Below the pieces are notes generated by a model. It was not told the DNA's origin, did no database searches, and was given only the letters and a program-made list of their open reading frames with translations. 64,000 bases of DNA from an uncultured Celeribacter sp. Its GTDB lineage: Bacteria > Pseudomonadota > Alphaproteobacteria > Rhodobacterales > Rhodobacteraceae. Made by a program: the position numbers and the translations under genes. Where the stretch lies: the NCBI RefSeq assembly GCF_963675965.1, contig NZ_OY780935.1:1000001-1064000 (forward strand). The letters run 5' to 3'. Below are positions 26,299-34,710 of this stretch, one piece after another (the first letter of the stretch is position 1; each line of letters begins with the position of its first letter).

Positions 26299-26726
26299 AA
26301 CACCCATCCATTGAAGCCATCAAAACGCAAGCCAAGGCGCTCCGGCAGGCCCTGCAGGCGCAGGGAACAGCGGTGAGCCATGCCCAGTCGCTGGAGCTTG
26401 TCGCCCGGCAACACGGGGCACGGGACTGGAACACGCTGCATGCCCGCCTCATCCAGCGCAATGCGCCGCCGGAACTCGCTCTGGGCGACCGGGTGACGGG
26501 GCAGTATCTGGGGCAGACCTATCGCGGGAAAGTCGTTTCCCTGTCGGGACCGGCCACGCATCGTAAGGTCGAGATCGCGCTGGACCAGCCGGTTGACACG
26601 GTGCGCTTCGACAGCTTTTCGAACTGGCGCCACCGCATACGCGGCACGGTCGGGGAAGATGGCCGCAGCGCCCGGAAAACGTCGGACGGCACGCCGCACC
26701 TGACCATCGAGAAAGCGCCCGACTGA
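26295..26726 (+). CDS. Glyoxalase-superfamily-related small protein
   Basis: The 143-residue protein begins with IEAIKTQAKALRQALQAQGTAVSHAQSLELVARQHGARDW. This N-terminal helical domain is found in proteins annotated as glyoxalase-superfamily or Hsp20-linked, and in them it often stands alone. The rest is a beta-rich part with GDRVTGQYLGQTYRGKVVSL. No catalytic metal site is visible. It overlaps the MATE gene by 4 bp and is translationally coupled to it, so it may act in the same response. Function is not assigned. Confidence 0.7.
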   Translation: MKHPSIEAIKTQAKALRQALQAQGTAVSHAQSLELVARQHGARDWNTLHARLIQRNAPPELALGDRVTGQYLGQTYRGKVVSLSGPATHRKVEIALDQPVDTVRFDSFSNWRHRIRGTVGEDGRSARKTSDGTPHLTIEKAPD

Positions 26727-26898
26727 CCGCGCGCTCCAAACAACATCGATGGGGGCGACCAGATAATGTTGCCCCTGCCCCTCAAAACAAGTGGGCTTTT
26801 TTTCTCAATTCCAGCGCCACAAAAAAAGCTGTCCCTTCTCCGGTCGGGGCTTCCGGGCTGAAATTTTGAACCCACCCCCCTATATTCACTCAAAGCAA

Positions 26899-26930
26899 AA
26901 CGCCCGCCAACCAATGGTCAGCGGGCGTTG
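26899..26930 (-). terminator. Rho-independent terminator of the autotransporter gene
   Basis: A 9-bp stem (AACGCCCGC pairing with GCGGGCGTT) closes a 13-base loop. It is followed on the minus strand by a T-rich tail (TTTTGCTTTG). It lies 30 bp after the stop of the autotransporter gene. Confidence 0.8.
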
Positions 26931-26959
26931 CTTGTTTTCAGTTCTTGGAATGACCTTGA

Positions 26960-29755
26960 TCAGAACGTAAAGGCCACCTCGAAAGACAGGCCATAGCTGG
27001 ACACATCGGTATCACCGCCCAGACCGTCGACAAAGGCGGAACCAGACGACCTGACGCCATTGCCGTTGTCATAGCTTAAACCGATGTCCATGCGACCGCG
27101 ATACCCTTCCTCTTCTGCAATATAGGCACTGGCCGCGCCGCTGCCCTTGGTGTGCCCGTAAACCCCCGACACACCGAAATCGAGCATCAGATCGCCTTGA
27201 CGCACAAAGATCGGCACCTCGAAATCCAACCCTGCCTCGAGTTCGGTCAGCGTCACCTTCTGATCTGGAACGATATTGTTGCCACTGACATAAGCGTCCT
27301 GCGCATCGCTGACGTGGCTGACCGTCAGATTGGGAATGAGGGTCCAGCCCTGTTCCATCTCGACACGCCCCTGCGCGCCCAGAGAGGCCAGCATACGGTC
27401 GCCCGAGAAGCTGCCCGTTTGACCTGTCGACAGGGTGATGTCGTTGTCTGTCTCCCCAAACAACAGCCGCCCGTCGACATAGAAGGGATGATCACCGATC
27501 TGCGTTGCGAAATAGGGACCGACGAGCCACCCGCTGCCTTCAACGGTCGTCCCTGCCGTGTCCTCTTGCTTCGCGATATCGTATTGCAGCATCGCACCGA
27601 TGAGCGTGCCCGAAGACAGTTCGGTGTGGTAGCCGATGGAGGCAAGGCCATAGCTCATGTCTTCGGTATCACTGTCAGACCAGGACCCGGAAACTGCCAT
27701 CCACAGAGGACCGTTGCCGCGTGAATTGAGCGAGAACTCCCCTGCCCCACGCGACACGCTTACGGCGGCGTTGCCCGCGCTCTCCCCCGTCACAAAACGG
27801 GACACGTCCGGCTGGTTCTGGATCAGACTGCGCGCGCGCGCTTCCAGGAAATGCGCAATCGCTTCGCTTTCTTCTGCCGATGTGTCGAGTTGAGCAAAAG
27901 CCGTGGCCGCCACGGACAGTTCGCCCGTGACGTCGCGTGCCGCCCCGCCTGCCACCGAGACAGAGACATCACCGCGATCATCCGGGGTGATGGTGGCCGA
28001 ATAGACCGACCCGCTTCCTGAGAGTGCGCCCATCGTCGCGTTGGTGAGGGAAATGTCCGACGCCTCGAAGCCAACGACAGCCTCTGTGAAGGTGAAGGTC
28101 GCAACGAAACTCCCGCCTCGCGTGATCGTCCCCGGAACGCCCGAAATCGTCAGGCTCGGCGCAACGCCATCGGGCACCACGGAGATGATGTTCGAGGCAA
28201 TGTTGGCATTGCCCGCAGCGTCGAGAACCGTATTTGCGCGCAACTGTATGGATTGCGCGAAATCTGTCCCTGTAGCCTGAAGAGTATAGGTGTCACCGCT
28301 ACCGCTCAGAGAAGCGAGGTCAACATTCGAGGTGGTGAAGTCGCTCAACTCCAGCCCTGTCACATCTTCGTCGAAACTGATCGTCACCGTGTAGGGCGTG
28401 CCCGGAAAGTCCGGCGTTGCAGCAAGCGTCGGCGTCGGATCGGTCAGGTCAGCCGTATTGGTCGCAGCCGTCGCTGCTTCATTGCCCAACCCGGCATTGT
28501 CCGTCACGGCATTCTCAGGAAAATTGACCGTCACCGTGCCGTCTGCGTCGGGCGTGATCGTCGCCGTGTAAACGGTCGTGCTGGTTGATTGCAAATTCGA
28601 GGCCGCGCCATTGCTGACACTGATGTCTCCGACGGTCAGGCCGTTCACCGCCTCAGAAAAGGTCATGGTCAGCGTGAAGGGCGCGTTGACCGGCCCTGTC
28701 GGCACGTCGAGCGCGACTGTCGGGCGGGTGACATCCGCCGTGGTGCTTCGGGAATTGGAAGCGGTATTCCCGTTGCCCGCCGTATCGGTCGCGACCCCTG
28801 CCCCCACAGACACGGTTACCGTGCCATCGGCATCCGGCGTCACGGTGGCAGAATAAACCTGCGCTGAAACGGTTTGCAGATTTGACGCGGCGCCGTTCAC
28901 CACGGTGAAATCGCCAAGCGCAAATCCGGTCATGTCCTCGTTGAAGGTCACTGTCACACCGAAGGGACCATTCACCTCAGAGGGAATGGTGGAGAGCACA
29001 GCGCTCGGCGCCGTCACATCCCGAGACCCACTGAATGTCGCGCCTGTGCCCGAATTGCCAGCGCGGTCGATGGCGGCTGCATCCGCAACAGCGACTTGAA
29101 ACGCACCTGCAGAGCTGAGGGTCAAATCGGCGGTATAGGTCGACCCGCTGCCGCTGAAATTCGAGAAAGAACCGGTGCCGGAACTGAGAGTCAGATCGCT
29201 CGCGTCGAAACCCGTCACAATTTCGGAAAAGGTGAAGGTGAGCGGGATCACCGATGCGTTGGTCGGTAGCGGCGCGGAAGATGAGATCGACAGCGTCGGG
29301 GCCGCGTTGTCAGTGTAGTAGCGCTCAGCGGCATCAATCACCGTGAAATCGGTCATGGAGTTGCCCGCTAAGTCGGCGACGGAGGCACCGTTACTTGGAA
29401 CAAGCTGAATATAGCTTGTGTCATTTGTCAGCGGCAAACTGAACTGAAGTCTAACAAGATAAACGCTCGGCGATATGGCAATTCTGGCGCCGCTGTTCGT
29501 ACCTAAGCCGGGCAAATTGTGGTCGAATGAAAAATCTTCAAGGCCTACTTTGGTAACGTCTTCGGTGAAGGTAATCTTCCAAGTCAGGGTGCTACTTTTG
29601 GTAAACTCGCCCACAGGATCAAAACGTGTGATCGACTGAACGCGTGGCGGCGTTGTGTCCGTCGCCTGTGCGCGGGCTTTATCGACGGCAATGGCAGCGC
29701 AGCACAGTGCGACCAAAGCCAGTGACATGTATTTTAGAAAACTTCGTGCGGTCAT
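26960..29755 (-). CDS. Ig-repeat autotransporter adhesin-like protein
   Basis: The protein has 931 residues from ATG 29755 (MTARSFLKY), chosen because GGGGAAG precedes it; longer starts exist upstream. A signal peptide ends near AVDKARAQA. Then come about seven Ig-like repeats of 90-100 residues, each with a TFTFSEIVTGFDASDLTLS-like core and a DRAGN-type turn (bacterial Ig-like 'SbsA/Big' type). The last 270 residues are an autotransporter beta-barrel ending in SYGLSFEVAFTF with a terminal Phe, as outer-membrane barrels do. It is expected on the cell surface as an adhesin. No protease site or Cys is apparent in the barrel. Confidence 0.9.
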   Translation of the reverse strand: MTARSFLKYMSLALVALCCAAIAVDKARAQATDTTPPRVQSITRFDPVGEFTKSSTLTWKITFTEDVTKVGLEDFSFDHNLPGLGTNSGARIAISPSVYLVRLQFSLPLTNDTSYIQLVPSNGASVADLAGNSMTDFTVIDAAERYYTDNAAPTLSISSSAPLPTNASVIPLTFTFSEIVTGFDASDLTLSSGTGSFSNFSGSGSTYTADLTLSSAGAFQVAVADAAAIDRAGNSGTGATFSGSRDVTAPSAVLSTIPSEVNGPFGVTVTFNEDMTGFALGDFTVVNGAASNLQTVSAQVYSATVTPDADGTVTVSVGAGVATDTAGNGNTASNSRSTTADVTRPTVALDVPTGPVNAPFTLTMTFSEAVNGLTVGDISVSNGAASNLQSTSTTVYTATITPDADGTVTVNFPENAVTDNAGLGNEAATAATNTADLTDPTPTLAATPDFPGTPYTVTISFDEDVTGLELSDFTTSNVDLASLSGSGDTYTLQATGTDFAQSIQLRANTVLDAAGNANIASNIISVVPDGVAPSLTISGVPGTITRGGSFVATFTFTEAVVGFEASDISLTNATMGALSGSGSVYSATITPDDRGDVSVSVAGGAARDVTGELSVAATAFAQLDTSAEESEAIAHFLEARARSLIQNQPDVSRFVTGESAGNAAVSVSRGAGEFSLNSRGNGPLWMAVSGSWSDSDTEDMSYGLASIGYHTELSSGTLIGAMLQYDIAKQEDTAGTTVEGSGWLVGPYFATQIGDHPFYVDGRLLFGETDNDITLSTGQTGSFSGDRMLASLGAQGRVEMEQGWTLIPNLTVSHVSDAQDAYVSGNNIVPDQKVTLTELEAGLDFEVPIFVRQGDLMLDFGVSGVYGHTKGSGAASAYIAEEEGYRGRMDIGLSYDNGNGVRSSGSAFVDGLGGDTDVSSYGLSFEVAFTF

Positions 29756-30232
29756 CTTCTTCCCCATAAAACCGGGGCATGAAGAACAAACAACATACCC
29801 CAATGGTGACGCAGTCATTCGACCGCGCCGCGTTCATTGGGCCAGTTGCTTGCGACGGAAAAGGACACGCGCCCTTTCGGATCTTCCCAAAGCCGACATT
29901 TTACCGGTGAGGCCAGTTGCACCGGAGGTTCTCAAGCCAGCACAACTTCTAGGATTTCTGGAAAAATTTGAAGCTCTCTTTTAACGTTGCGTTAACGAAC
30001 TCTTCGCAGTGAGTTTCTTTGGCCACAGCTTTTTTGTCCAAAACTCCTAAAACGACGGCATAGAAAGCTCCAACTGACCGGAGATTGAAGCCGTTCACAG
30101 TGCGGCGGTGCGCTGGGAAAATGGACGTCCGCCGCGCGCTGTTCCAGTGTCAGCAATGCGGGACCTAGTTGCCGTTCGCTGCATAAGCGCTAATGTCCGG
30201 TTTGGCGAATAGAGAGCTTTACCTGTGTGGGG
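29756..30232. other. 477-bp gene-free stretch
   Basis: No gene is supported. The right part (30080-30230) has a tract with GTTGCCGTTCGCTGC and TGTCCGGTTTGGCG that loosely recalls tracts in the left accessory block. The autotransporter promoter must lie here. A plus-strand frame of 109 codons that spans the start region is a shadow of it. Confidence 0.35.
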
Positions 30233-30613
30233 CTAGGTTTTTCCTAGTAACTGACGTTTGATGTAATCAGCTTCACCGGGGTCCGCATAGAGACTTATGA
30301 GCGTTTCAAACACCTCAGCAGCTTTTGTGGGATTGGCTGGTGCAATTGCCATGATCAAGATCCGTCCGAACACCGCGTTGCTATCAATCGGCATATCATA
30401 GCACGCACCGTCTTCAGCCATTCGGTCATACGCCGCTTCTAGCGCTTCGGGATCAGCGAGGCTAGCACTCCAAAGAAATCTATATTGCGCAGATCGGAAA
30501 CTATCGCCGAAATCATCCGACCGACAGAGCCTTATGAGGTCATCTGCGCTCTCCAGAAGTTGGGAAACGACAAAGTCGCGCATGGTATTTTTCCCCTCGA
30601 CAGACTTGTTCAT
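30233..30613 (-). CDS. Hypothetical protein, 126 aa
   Basis: The start is taken as ATG 30613 (MNKSVEGKN); a longer frame reaches 30652. The sequence is helical and acidic, with LLESADDLIRLCRSDDFGDSF and a C-terminal repeat-like stretch EVFETLISLYADPGEADYIKRQLLG. No known domain is recognised and there is no signal peptide. The helical pairs are reminiscent of TPR/HEAT-like proteins but are too few to be sure. It lies alone between the autotransporter and the phage-like module. Confidence 0.6.
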   Translation of the reverse strand: MNKSVEGKNTMRDFVVSQLLESADDLIRLCRSDDFGDSFRSAQYRFLWSASLADPEALEAAYDRMAEDGACYDMPIDSNAVFGRILIMAIAPANPTKAAEVFETLISLYADPGEADYIKRQLLGKT

Positions 30614-30867
30614 GCCCTTTTCTTTCGTGTCATTAAGGCGAAACCCTGCCACCTTTTAGGCCGTGCGGCAACGCAGCTGGTTGCGTATTGTTGCCACCGA
30701 AGCTGACTTTCGTACTCGGTGCAGCATTTAACACCTTGGGCTCTTTCCCACCATTCGCCGCGCTTCGCACGAAGGGCGGGTTCGGGCTAGAAACAGCCCA
30801 CCTCCATCACTCCAGACGAGCATCCGCAGCGCCCCGCGAATGCCCGCCCTGAGCTGAGGCCTGCCCC

Positions 30868-31602
30868 TCACCGCGCCATGCGGTCCAGACAGTCGGCCAG
30901 GGCCTTGCGGCAGCGGGCGAGGTGGCGGGTGGAGGCGGACCAGCCGAGGTCGCGCAGCACCTGTGTGGGCGTGTGCTGCGCAAGGCAGACCCGGTCCAGC
31001 AGGTCCAGCGCCATGACCCGACGGCCCGTGCCATCCTTGCGCGCCAGCACCACGGCTGCGGCGCCGGTGACCGGATCGAACCCGGCCTGACGTCGCAGCC
31101 GTTCGATCTCGCGCCCCTCCTGTAGGTAGCTGTCCATGAAGGCCCCCTGCCCGCCGCTGCCGCCCGAGCCGCCGTGGGCGCTTTCCATCGAGCTGCATTT
31201 CATCGCCCCTTTGGAGTGACGTTCCACCAGCCCGGCATAGCGCCGCGCCGTGGCAATCTGCGCCCGCGTGAACTGCGTGCGTCGCGCGCGCACCGCCATC
31301 AGATCGAAGACATCGCAGATCTGCGCCGCCTTGCGCCCCTCATAGCCCAGATCATGACGCTCGACCCTGTTGCCGCCCTCAGGCCTGTTTGCATTCCCGG
31401 GCTTCTGCCCATCCTCGGGCGTGTTAACCACCCGGCGGGCCACCTGCGTGACCAGACGGATCGCCCCGCGCGCCGGGGCCTCGGCCATCTCCGTCCCGCA
31501 GGCGCGCGGCACCTGCCCCTGTGCCTTCACCCGCGCCACCGCCTGCGCCTCGGCTCTGACCCGTGCCTGACGTTCTGCCACGCTGACAAATCTCACCTTC
31601 AT
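30868..31602 (-). CDS. Phage-like protein of unknown function, possible DUF6456-like C-terminus
   Basis: The 244-residue protein starts at ATG 31602 (MKVRFVSVAERQ), which overlaps the upstream stop as ATGA. The open frame extends far upstream, but only as a shadow. The N-terminal half is basic and Ala/Gln-rich. The C-terminal half has a Gly-rich linker (HGGSGGSGGQG), then LDLLDRVCLAQHTPTQVLRDLGWSASTRH, which looks like a helix-turn-helix and resembles DUF6456-type tails. It is the last gene of a four-gene minus-strand operon. Roles in replication or gene control are possible, and none can be proved by eye. Confidence 0.7.
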   Translation of the reverse strand: MKVRFVSVAERQARVRAEAQAVARVKAQGQVPRACGTEMAEAPARGAIRLVTQVARRVVNTPEDGQKPGNANRPEGGNRVERHDLGYEGRKAAQICDVFDLMAVRARRTQFTRAQIATARRYAGLVERHSKGAMKCSSMESAHGGSGGSGGQGAFMDSYLQEGREIERLRRQAGFDPVTGAAAVVLARKDGTGRRVMALDLLDRVCLAQHTPTQVLRDLGWSASTRHLARCRKALADCLDRMAR

Positions 31603-32225
31603 GATGTCGCCCCCTGCTCCCGTTCCCTCTTGCCTTCCAGCACCAGCGCTTCGGCCTCCGCCCGCAGCCGGTGATAGCCCTCCAGCCAGTCCCGGTCTGT
31701 CGCGGGCGCCACGTTGCGCTTGATCTGATCCGCAATCACCCGCGCCCGGTCGCGGTTGCGCGCCGCGCGGTCTTTCAGCTGCAGCACCTGGTGGCGCGAG
31801 GGCGGCGGGCCGAGCCTGCGCGCCTCCGCGTAAAGCTCCAGCACATAGCCCCCTTCCAGTGCCGCCTCCCCGGCCCGCGACTTCATCAGGCTGATCAGAT
31901 AGGCGTTGTCGCGCGGCGGAGGGGTTTCCATCGACCAGGCCGTGCGCAGGATCAGGTTCTCGACCGGCCAGATCTGCCCCTCGCCCGCCATCCGCACCAG
32001 ATACATCGCCAGCCCCTGCAGCCCGCGATCCGACATGTAGCCCAGCTTGTCCGCCAGACGGGTCAGCATCTTCTCGTGGTCCGCCACGCTCCTGCCCCGC
32101 TTGCGCTGCATGCCCCCCGCCTCCAGCGGTGTGATCAAAAGCCTGCGCACACGCCCCCGCCCGCTCTCGGACTGCACCTGTCCTGCCTGCTGCCCCGCCT
32201 GCTGCTCTTTGCCTGCCTCTGCCAT
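31599..32225 (-). CDS. Phage-like hypothetical protein, 208 aa
   Basis: The start is ATG 32225 (MAEAGKEQQ), preceded by AAAGGGGG, in preference to an earlier ATG. The N-terminal 30 residues are Gln/Gly-rich and probably disordered. The rest is helical: HEKMLTRLADKLGYMSDRGLQGLAMYLVRMA, then LYAEARRLGPPPSRHQVLQL. No known domain is recognised. It lies between a DUF1376-like gene and the gene at 30868, which it overlaps by 4 bp, so it is part of one operon. The same operon type is expected in alphaproteobacterial prophages. Confidence 0.7.
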   Translation of the reverse strand: MAEAGKEQQAGQQAGQVQSESGRGRVRRLLITPLEAGGMQRKRGRSVADHEKMLTRLADKLGYMSDRGLQGLAMYLVRMAGEGQIWPVENLILRTAWSMETPPPRDNAYLISLMKSRAGEAALEGGYVLELYAEARRLGPPPSRHQVLQLKDRAARNRDRARVIADQIKRNVAPATDRDWLEGYHRLRAEAEALVLEGKREREQGATS

Positions 32226-32384
32226 CTCTGCCCCCTTTCTCTGCAAAATCCCGACTTATCCACAGCGCGCCCCGCCAGACCGTCCGGCGAGTGCCAATGT
32301 CTTTTTCAATGTCTCTGTCTATGTCCCTGTCGTGCCGGACAGTCTGAGACTGTCTTGAACTGTCTTCAGGACACTTGGGGACAT

Positions 32385-33017
32385 TTACTCTTTGCGGCGA
32401 AACCCAAGGCCGAGACGATGATCCGCCCAGGCCCGGATGCCCTTCTCGATCCAGCTCGACGCCCGATAATTGACGCTCTGGTTCAGAAGCCATTCATCGA
32501 TCCAGCGCACGGCGGCGTCGTTCTCCGCCAGTTTGGCATCATAGCCCGCCAGCGAGATCCGCAGCCGCTGAATGCGCTTCGCGGCATTGGCCGCCTCATT
32601 CTTCGCGCGATTGTCTTCGCGCCGCGCCATGGCCTCAGTCAGGGTCCGCAGCACCATCGGGTGGAACAGCCGCACCTCTCCGCCGTCGCACTCACAGCGC
32701 GTCCAGTTGTGCAATGGGCCATACGGCAGGCGGCACAGCGTCTCGAAACGCTCGCGCTCCACCATCAGCATCTTGGCCAGCAAAACGACATCATCGGGCA
32801 AGGTGCCGATCGGCGACTGATCATAGGAGATCCAGATCAGATCGAGATAATGCGCCCGGCACTCCGCATCGCCGCGCAACCGCATGTCCGAGTTGAGCCA
32901 GCGCCTGCGCTCCCATGGCACGAAGTGATGGCTGTCCAGCCGATCTTCGATCCCATAGGGGTAGCGCGGCAGACCCGCGCCCGCGTCACTTCCTGCCACA
33001 ACAGTCAGTCCTGTCAT
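32385..33017 (-). CDS. DUF1376 (YdaU)-like replication-type protein
   Basis: In this 210-residue protein, residues 25-70 read HHFVPWERRRWLNSDMRLRGD, then YLDLIWISYDQSPIGTLPDD. This is the pattern of the YdaU/DUF1376 family: a winged-helix-like N-terminal part seen in phage replication regions, with a tryptophan after the start and a PLPDD-type turn. The C-terminal half is basic and helical. It overlaps the upstream gene by ATGA. In phages such proteins stand next to the primosome or DnaC-like loader, and none is found here, so its role is uncertain. Confidence 0.75.
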   Translation of the reverse strand: MTGLTVVAGSDAGAGLPRYPYGIEDRLDSHHFVPWERRRWLNSDMRLRGDAECRAHYLDLIWISYDQSPIGTLPDDVVLLAKMLMVERERFETLCRLPYGPLHNWTRCECDGGEVRLFHPMVLRTLTEAMARREDNRAKNEAANAAKRIQRLRISLAGYDAKLAENDAAVRWIDEWLLNQSVNYRASSWIEKGIRAWADHRLGLGFRRKE

Positions 33018-33487
33018 CCCCAGACCTCCACTTCAAAGCGCAGCCCGGCGCGCAGCCGGGCCGTCGCCTTGGAGAGGCGCGACAGGCTTTCGATCATCTG
33101 GCGGGTTTCCGCCTCGGTGTAGCCCGTGGGATCCGGCGAGGCCTCGGAATGGGCGAAGGCATGGTCGCGTAGCACCTCGGCGAACTCGGCGGTCAGGTCG
33201 TGGATCGCCACGCTCTCCATCCCGCTCAGGTCGACCGGCTGGAAGAACCCGCCCGCCAGCGTCGAGAAATGTTGCGCCATCGGCAGCGCCGCCGCCCGGT
33301 GCATCCGCCCCAGACGGTCCAGATAGTTGACCCCCAGCCCGCCGGGGCGCGCCTCGTCCACTGCCGTGCCGTAAGACAGCGTCGACACCGACACCCCCAG
33401 ATCCACCGAAGCGCATTCCAGCCCCCCGATCCCCGAAAACACAGACCGCACCGCGCTCTGTATCGACCCCGCCCGAACACCACGCAT
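33014..33487 (-). CDS. Phage-like hypothetical protein, 157 aa
   Basis: The start at ATG 33487 (MRGVRAGS) is set by an AGGGGG site about 8 bases upstream; an upstream in-frame ATG at 33541 lacks one. The protein has a central helical part GGLGVNYLDRLGRMHRAAALPMAQHF and an acidic part AEFAEVLRDHAFAHSEASPD. It ends in a basic helix. No family is recognised. It opens the minus-strand operon that faces the small repressor gene, which makes it the first product of the early left operon. Confidence 0.65.
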   Translation of the reverse strand: MRGVRAGSIQSAVRSVFSGIGGLECASVDLGVSVSTLSYGTAVDEARPGGLGVNYLDRLGRMHRAAALPMAQHFSTLAGGFFQPVDLSGMESVAIHDLTAEFAEVLRDHAFAHSEASPDPTGYTEAETRQMIESLSRLSKATARLRAGLRFEVEVWG

Positions 33488-33592
33488 GTTAAAAACCCCC
33501 TGTTGTGTTGACGTGACAGAACACCCCGCATGCCGGAACATCGGGGGGATCAGTGAGAAAGCTGGAGCAATGGAAATGCGCGAAACCCCGGA

Positions 33593-33790
33593 TCATGCGG
33601 CACTCCGGTCAGAAGCAGCGGAGATATATGCGCGCACCCGGTCCGCAACATGCATGGTCGGGCTGGACCTGCCAGTCTTCCATGCCTGCCATGTGCCCCA
33701 TTTTGCATTGATCGCAGACCGCAAAATGGACTGCGGAGAGCGACCGACACGGGACGCATAGGTTTCGATGTCTGAGATGAACTGCTCCAT
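33593..33790 (-). CDS. Small helix-turn-helix regulator (repressor candidate)
   Basis: The protein has 65 residues from ATG 33790 (MEQFISDIETYASRVG); ATG 33799 is possible. Residues 10-45 read YASRVGRSPQSILRSAINAKWGTWQAWKTG. They fit a four-helix Cro/CI-like DNA-binding fold with an atypical recognition helix (GTWQAWKTG). It lies in the divergent region between the left (minus) and right (plus) operons, the usual place for a phage immunity repressor. The motif GCAAAATGG occurs twice inside the gene as an inverted pair and once at its start, which suggests a self-controlled operator. Confidence 0.7.
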   Translation of the reverse strand: MEQFISDIETYASRVGRSPQSILRSAINAKWGTWQAWKTGRSSPTMHVADRVRAYISAASDRSAA

Positions 33791-33804
33791 GAATCGCAAA
33801 ATGG
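33698..33804. promoter_or_regulatory. Three copies of GCAAAATGG, candidate operators
   Basis: CCATTTTGC at 33698-33706 and GCAAAATGG at 33721-33729 form an inverted pair with a 14-bp gap. A third copy, GCAAAATGG, lies at 33796-33804 across the start of the small repressor gene. Two copies are in coding sequence, so chance plus codon constraint must be considered. Their position at the divergent switch makes an operator plausible. Confidence 0.45.
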
Positions 33805-33852
33805 GGGAACTCTCCCTTCCATATTGCCTCCCATTACACAGGAGGCATCACG

Positions 33853-34044
33853 ATGCAGATTTCCCGACTTGCAACCACGCCTGAAGGTGCGCGGCAGATT
33901 GCCCTCAGCGGGCAGAGCTATTCCCAGACCCTCCGCGCCCTCGCCTGGCGCACGCTCAAGGCCGAGCGCGGCCAGACCATGAACTCGGCCCGCATGCTGG
34001 TGCTCAGCATGGCATCCAGCCACCACGGGGGGACTGCGGCATGA
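33853..34044 (+). CDS. Small hypothetical protein of the right early operon, 63 aa
   Basis: The start is ATG 33853 (MQISRLATTPEG) after AGGAGG at about 33840, an excellent site. The protein is basic and helical and has no recognised domain. It is the first gene of the plus-strand operon that runs to the integrase. The next start overlaps its stop (ATGA at 34041). Phage operons often begin with such small regulators. Confidence 0.7.
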   Translation: MQISRLATTPEGARQIALSGQSYSQTLRALAWRTLKAERGQTMNSARMLVLSMASSHHGGTAA

Positions 34045-34151
34045 GTTCGTTTTTCCTCTTTGTCGGCTTTGGCTTTGCCGCCCTTGGCACGGTCATGCTG
34101 ATCCGGCTCAACGGTGAGCTGGACGGTGTGAAGAAACGGGGGCGCAAATGA
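34041..34151 (+). CDS. Single-span membrane micro-protein, 36 aa
   Basis: A 36-residue open frame is placed by double ATGA overlap: its start overlaps the 33853 gene's stop and its stop overlaps the 34148 gene's start. It reads SSFFLFVGFGFAALGTVMLI, a full transmembrane span, followed by a charged tail ending KKRGRK. This is the shape of small phage or toxin membrane proteins. Coding is supported mainly by the perfect coupling. It would lie in the inner membrane with the basic tail in the cytoplasm. Confidence 0.68.
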   Translation: MSSFFLFVGFGFAALGTVMLIRLNGELDGVKKRGRK

Positions 34152-34435
34152 TCGCGCTCCTGTCCCATCTCGCCGCCCTGCCCCTTGCCGAGCGCAAGGC
34201 CGAGCTGCGCGTGCTGGCCGGACTGCGTGGTCCCGAGTTCGCCCGTTATGTCCGCAACCGTCTCTGGGCCCGGATCTGGGGACTTGAGGCCGAGCTGCGC
34301 CGCTCTCGCGCCATTCATCGCCGCCGCGCGCTCCTGCGCCTGCGCAACCGCAATGCGCAGCGGGCTGCTCTGCGGCCTGAGCTGCTGGAAGATCTGCAAG
34401 CCAAGCGCCCCCAGCGTCGCGAGGTGGCGCAATGA
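34148..34435 (+). CDS. Small basic hypothetical protein, 95 aa
   Basis: The protein is Arg-rich and almost entirely helical (EARVLAGLRG-type start, then LRRSRAIHRRRALLRLRNRNAQRAAL). It may bind nucleic acid. No domain is recognised. It overlaps both neighbours by ATGA, so it is co-translated in the right early operon. Confidence 0.65.
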   Translation: MIALLSHLAALPLAERKAELRVLAGLRGPEFARYVRNRLWARIWGLEAELRRSRAIHRRRALLRLRNRNAQRAALRPELLEDLQAKRPQRREVAQ

Positions 34436-34710
34436 CCGCTGACATCGAAAACCGCCTGCGCCGCTTTCGCGACCGGCTGGTGGAACTGGACTGGGGAGAG
34501 CGCTTTGACGCGGTCCAGAATGAGGTGATCGAGAACGGCGGCACCTATGCCCGGTCCCGCGCCCCATGGCCTGCGCCCTGTCTGTACGAGCTGACGCTCC
34601 ATGGCATCACCGCCCATGGCGCGGGCGAACTGGACGCGATCAGCAACTGGATCAAGGGCGCCGACCGTCTGCTGAGTGTCGCGGTTCAGGCCGAGGAGGA
34701 CGCGGCATGA
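34432..34710 (+). CDS. Hypothetical protein, 92 aa
   Basis: The protein has a helical start (MTADIENRLRRFRDRLVELDWGERF) and a beta-rich middle with CLYELTLHGITAHGAGELDAISNW. No family is recognised. It overlaps both neighbours by 4 bp. Similar small proteins occur in alphaproteobacterial prophage early operons. The single Cys (APWPAPCLYEL) shows no metal-site pattern. Confidence 0.68.
   Translation: MTADIENRLRRFRDRLVELDWGERFDAVQNEVIENGGTYARSRAPWPAPCLYELTLHGITAHGAGELDAISNWIKGADRLLSVAVQAEEDAA

Noticed and set aside
30868..32493. 541-codon minus-strand frame that includes the 30868-31602 gene
   Set aside because: The part upstream of 31602 is a Gly/Ala/Arg-rich shadow of the neighbouring gene. 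The real start is the ATGA-coupled ATG at 31602.
31671..33122. 483-codon plus-strand frame opposite the left early operon
   Set aside because: Its composition is rich in Pro, His and Arg, as expected from antisense of GC-rich genes. The minus-strand genes have coupled starts and ribosome sites.
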